In this document: in pieces, positions 5,979-6,911 of the stretch
Numbering within the stretch: position 1 is the first letter of the stretch
How the letters are laid out: each line of letters begins with the position of its first letter
DNA from: an uncultured Lachnospiraceae bacterium
GTDB lineage: Bacteria > Bacillota > Clostridia > Lachnospirales > Lachnospiraceae
Reading direction: 5' to 3'
Assembly: GCA_902766655.1 (NCBI GenBank)
Contig: CACXEL010000187.1
Coordinates: forward strand, 1 to 6,911
DNA length: 6,911 nucleotides
Notes under the pieces: model-generated
The model's database searches: none
What the model saw: only the letters and a program-made list of their open reading frames with translations
What the model was told of the DNA's origin: nothing
Program-made: the position numbers and the translations under genes

Positions 5979-6016
5979 GGACTGTCTTAAGGGTGAACGG
6001 AACAGAAAGACAGTCC
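5979..6016 (+). promoter_or_regulatory. Hairpin in the leader of the lipoprotein mRNA
   Basis: GGACTGTCTT at 5979-5988 pairs perfectly with AAGACAGTCC at 6007-6016 over an 18-base loop. A competing stem, AACGGA (5996-6001) with TCCGTT (6014-6019), is mutually exclusive with it. GGAAC (5999-6003) can also pair with GTTCC (6038-6042), which overlaps the end of the Shine-Dalgarno region. The leader could therefore affect stability or translation. It matches no riboswitch class I can name. Confidence 0.5.
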
Positions 6017-6050
6017 GTTTGAAAGAGTATTCAGGAGGTTCCACAAAATT

Positions 6051-6818
6051 ATGAAAAAGATGCTTGCCCTTATGATCGCCGGCGTGATGGTATTTTCCAT
6101 GACAGCCTGCGGACAGAGCGGAAAAGAAGAGAAGCCCGCGCAGACAGAAGAGACTGTAACGGAAGAGACAGCAACAGAAGAGACAGAGGCTGGTGAGGCC
6201 GTGACGGAAGAAACCGCCACCGTGGAAGAGGAAGAGGCTCCGGAGGACATCCCGCTCGCCGGCGGCTGGTCCAAGACTGATTCCCCGGAGATCACGGAGG
6301 AAATCAGGGCCCTCCTCGAGAAGGCCACAGCCGATCTGGTCGGCGCCGCCTACACGCCCGTCGCATACATCGGCAGCCAGGTCGTGGCCGGCAGGAACCA
6401 CGCGGTCCTCTGCACGATCACGCCGGTCGTTCCCGATGCGGTCGCGAAATACGCGGTGGTCATTCTCTACGAGGACCTGGAAGGCAATGTGACGATCACG
6501 AGCGTCCTTGATTCCGAGGCGGAGGCGGAAGTCCTCCCGGATGCCGGCACCCTGATGGGCGGCTGGTCGGCTCCCGAGACGCCGGCCGTGACCGAGGAAG
6601 CCGCCGCAGCCCTCGCGAAGGCAGCGGAAAGCAAGCTCGGCGCCGAGTACACCCCCGTCGCCCTCCTGGCCACCCAGATCGTCTCCGGCACCAACTACTC
6701 CCTCCTCTGCGAGATCAAGGCCGTAACGCCGGAAGCCGAGGCCGGCTACGCCGTCGTCCACGTCTACCAGGATCTGGAAGGAAACGCCGAGATTACCGAC
6801 ATCTTCGAATTCGCGTGA
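6051..6818 (+). CDS. Secreted lipoprotein with two tandem cystatin-like domains
   Basis: A 255-residue protein with a lipoprotein signal peptide (MKKM, a hydrophobic core, lipobox MTAC with Cys20). It is predicted to be anchored to the outer face of the membrane. Residues 24-66 are an acidic Thr/Glu-rich tether with repeated TEET units. Two homologous domains follow at about 71-158 and 170-255, offset by exactly 99 residues: GGWS (71-74, 171 region), ITEE/VTEE helix starts, GAxYTPVA, QVVAG (110-114) and QIVSG (209-213), single cysteines C121 and C220, YAVV, and Y(E/Q)DLEGN. An N-terminal glycine pair, a helix, a V-A strand and then a Q-x-V-x-G loop is the layout of cystatins, where the Gly and QxVxG contact the cleft of papain-like cysteine proteases. 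The usual PW loop is absent, with DLEGN near that position. The ATG follows AGGAGG (6033-6038) at 12 bases, slightly long. The gene has its own promoter and a palindrome after its stop. Signal peptide and duplication are clear; protease inhibition is inference. Confidence 0.88.
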   Translation: MKKMLALMIAGVMVFSMTACGQSGKEEKPAQTEETVTEETATEETEAGEAVTEETATVEEEEAPEDIPLAGGWSKTDSPEITEEIRALLEKATADLVGAAYTPVAYIGSQVVAGRNHAVLCTITPVVPDAVAKYAVVILYEDLEGNVTITSVLDSEAEAEVLPDAGTLMGGWSAPETPAVTEEAAAALAKAAESKLGAEYTPVALLATQIVSGTNYSLLCEIKAVTPEAEAGYAVVHVYQDLEGNAEITDIFEFA

Positions 6819-6824
6819 GGGACT

Positions 6825-6909
6825 GAGGGACGGAGAATGAGACTGGGGGACGGACCTTTTTCACAGAATGGGAAAAAGGTCCGTCCCACAGTCTCATTCT
6901 CCGTCCCTC
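6825..6909. repeat. REP-like palindrome with 41-position stem; likely terminator of the lipoprotein gene
   Basis: Bases 6825-6865 pair with 6869-6909 with only two mismatches (6846/6888 and 6863/6871) and a GAA loop. The tip is the same as in the 5771-5890 element apart from two substitutions: a GGGACGGACC core, a T-run, and a three-base loop flanked by CA/TG. The outer arm differs (GGAGAATGAGACTG), so the two elements share a core module with different flanks. It begins 6 bases after the stop codon. Confidence 0.9.
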
Positions 6910-6911
6910 CC

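Noticed and set aside
5943..6761. 272-residue minus-strand open frame opposite the lipoprotein
   Set aside because: The plus frame has a lipoprotein signal, a good ribosome binding site and an internal domain duplication; the minus frame has none of these.

Overview
The window most likely comes from a GC-rich member of the Clostridia (Bacillota), probably Lachnospiraceae. This is inferred from AGGAGG-type ribosome binding sites, a GH31 enzyme of the SSGY-type subgroup, an AIM24-family gene, a remnant of a PD-(D/E)XK/Rpn-like gene of a type I associate with that family, and palindromic intergenic repeats built on a GAGGGACGG...CC(T)5 core. No rRNA, tRNA, CRISPR array or intact transposase is visible.

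Layout. Bases 55-2709 (minus) encode a large cytosolic glycoside hydrolase family 31 enzyme with both catalytic aspartates in place. Bases ~2710-3210 form a GC-rich mosaic holding four related ~60-78 bp repeats, two in one orientation and two inverted, around two hairpins. Bases ~3207-4416 are gene-poor. They hold a strong imperfect hairpin (3494-3542) and an internally deleted, frameshifted Rpn/transposase-like pseudogene on the minus strand (3743-4011) that still has a recognisable promoter and Shine-Dalgarno site.

Bases 4417-5890 look like one plus-strand transcription unit: an extended -10 promoter, a small ORF of uncertain reality, a 49-residue DUF1232/YkvA-like membrane peptide, an AIM24-family protein, and then a 47-bp perfect palindrome that probably ends transcription. 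Bases 5898-6909 are a single-gene unit: an extended -10 promoter, a leader with a 10-bp hairpin, a secreted lipoprotein with two cystatin-like domains (99-residue period, QVVAG and QIVSG motifs), and a second long palindrome of the same family just after the stop.

The most interesting items are the tandem cystatin-like lipoprotein, the REP-like palindromes lying directly 3' of three different genes, and the nested repeat mosaic upstream of the GH31 gene. All family assignments come from reading motifs; no database search was possible.
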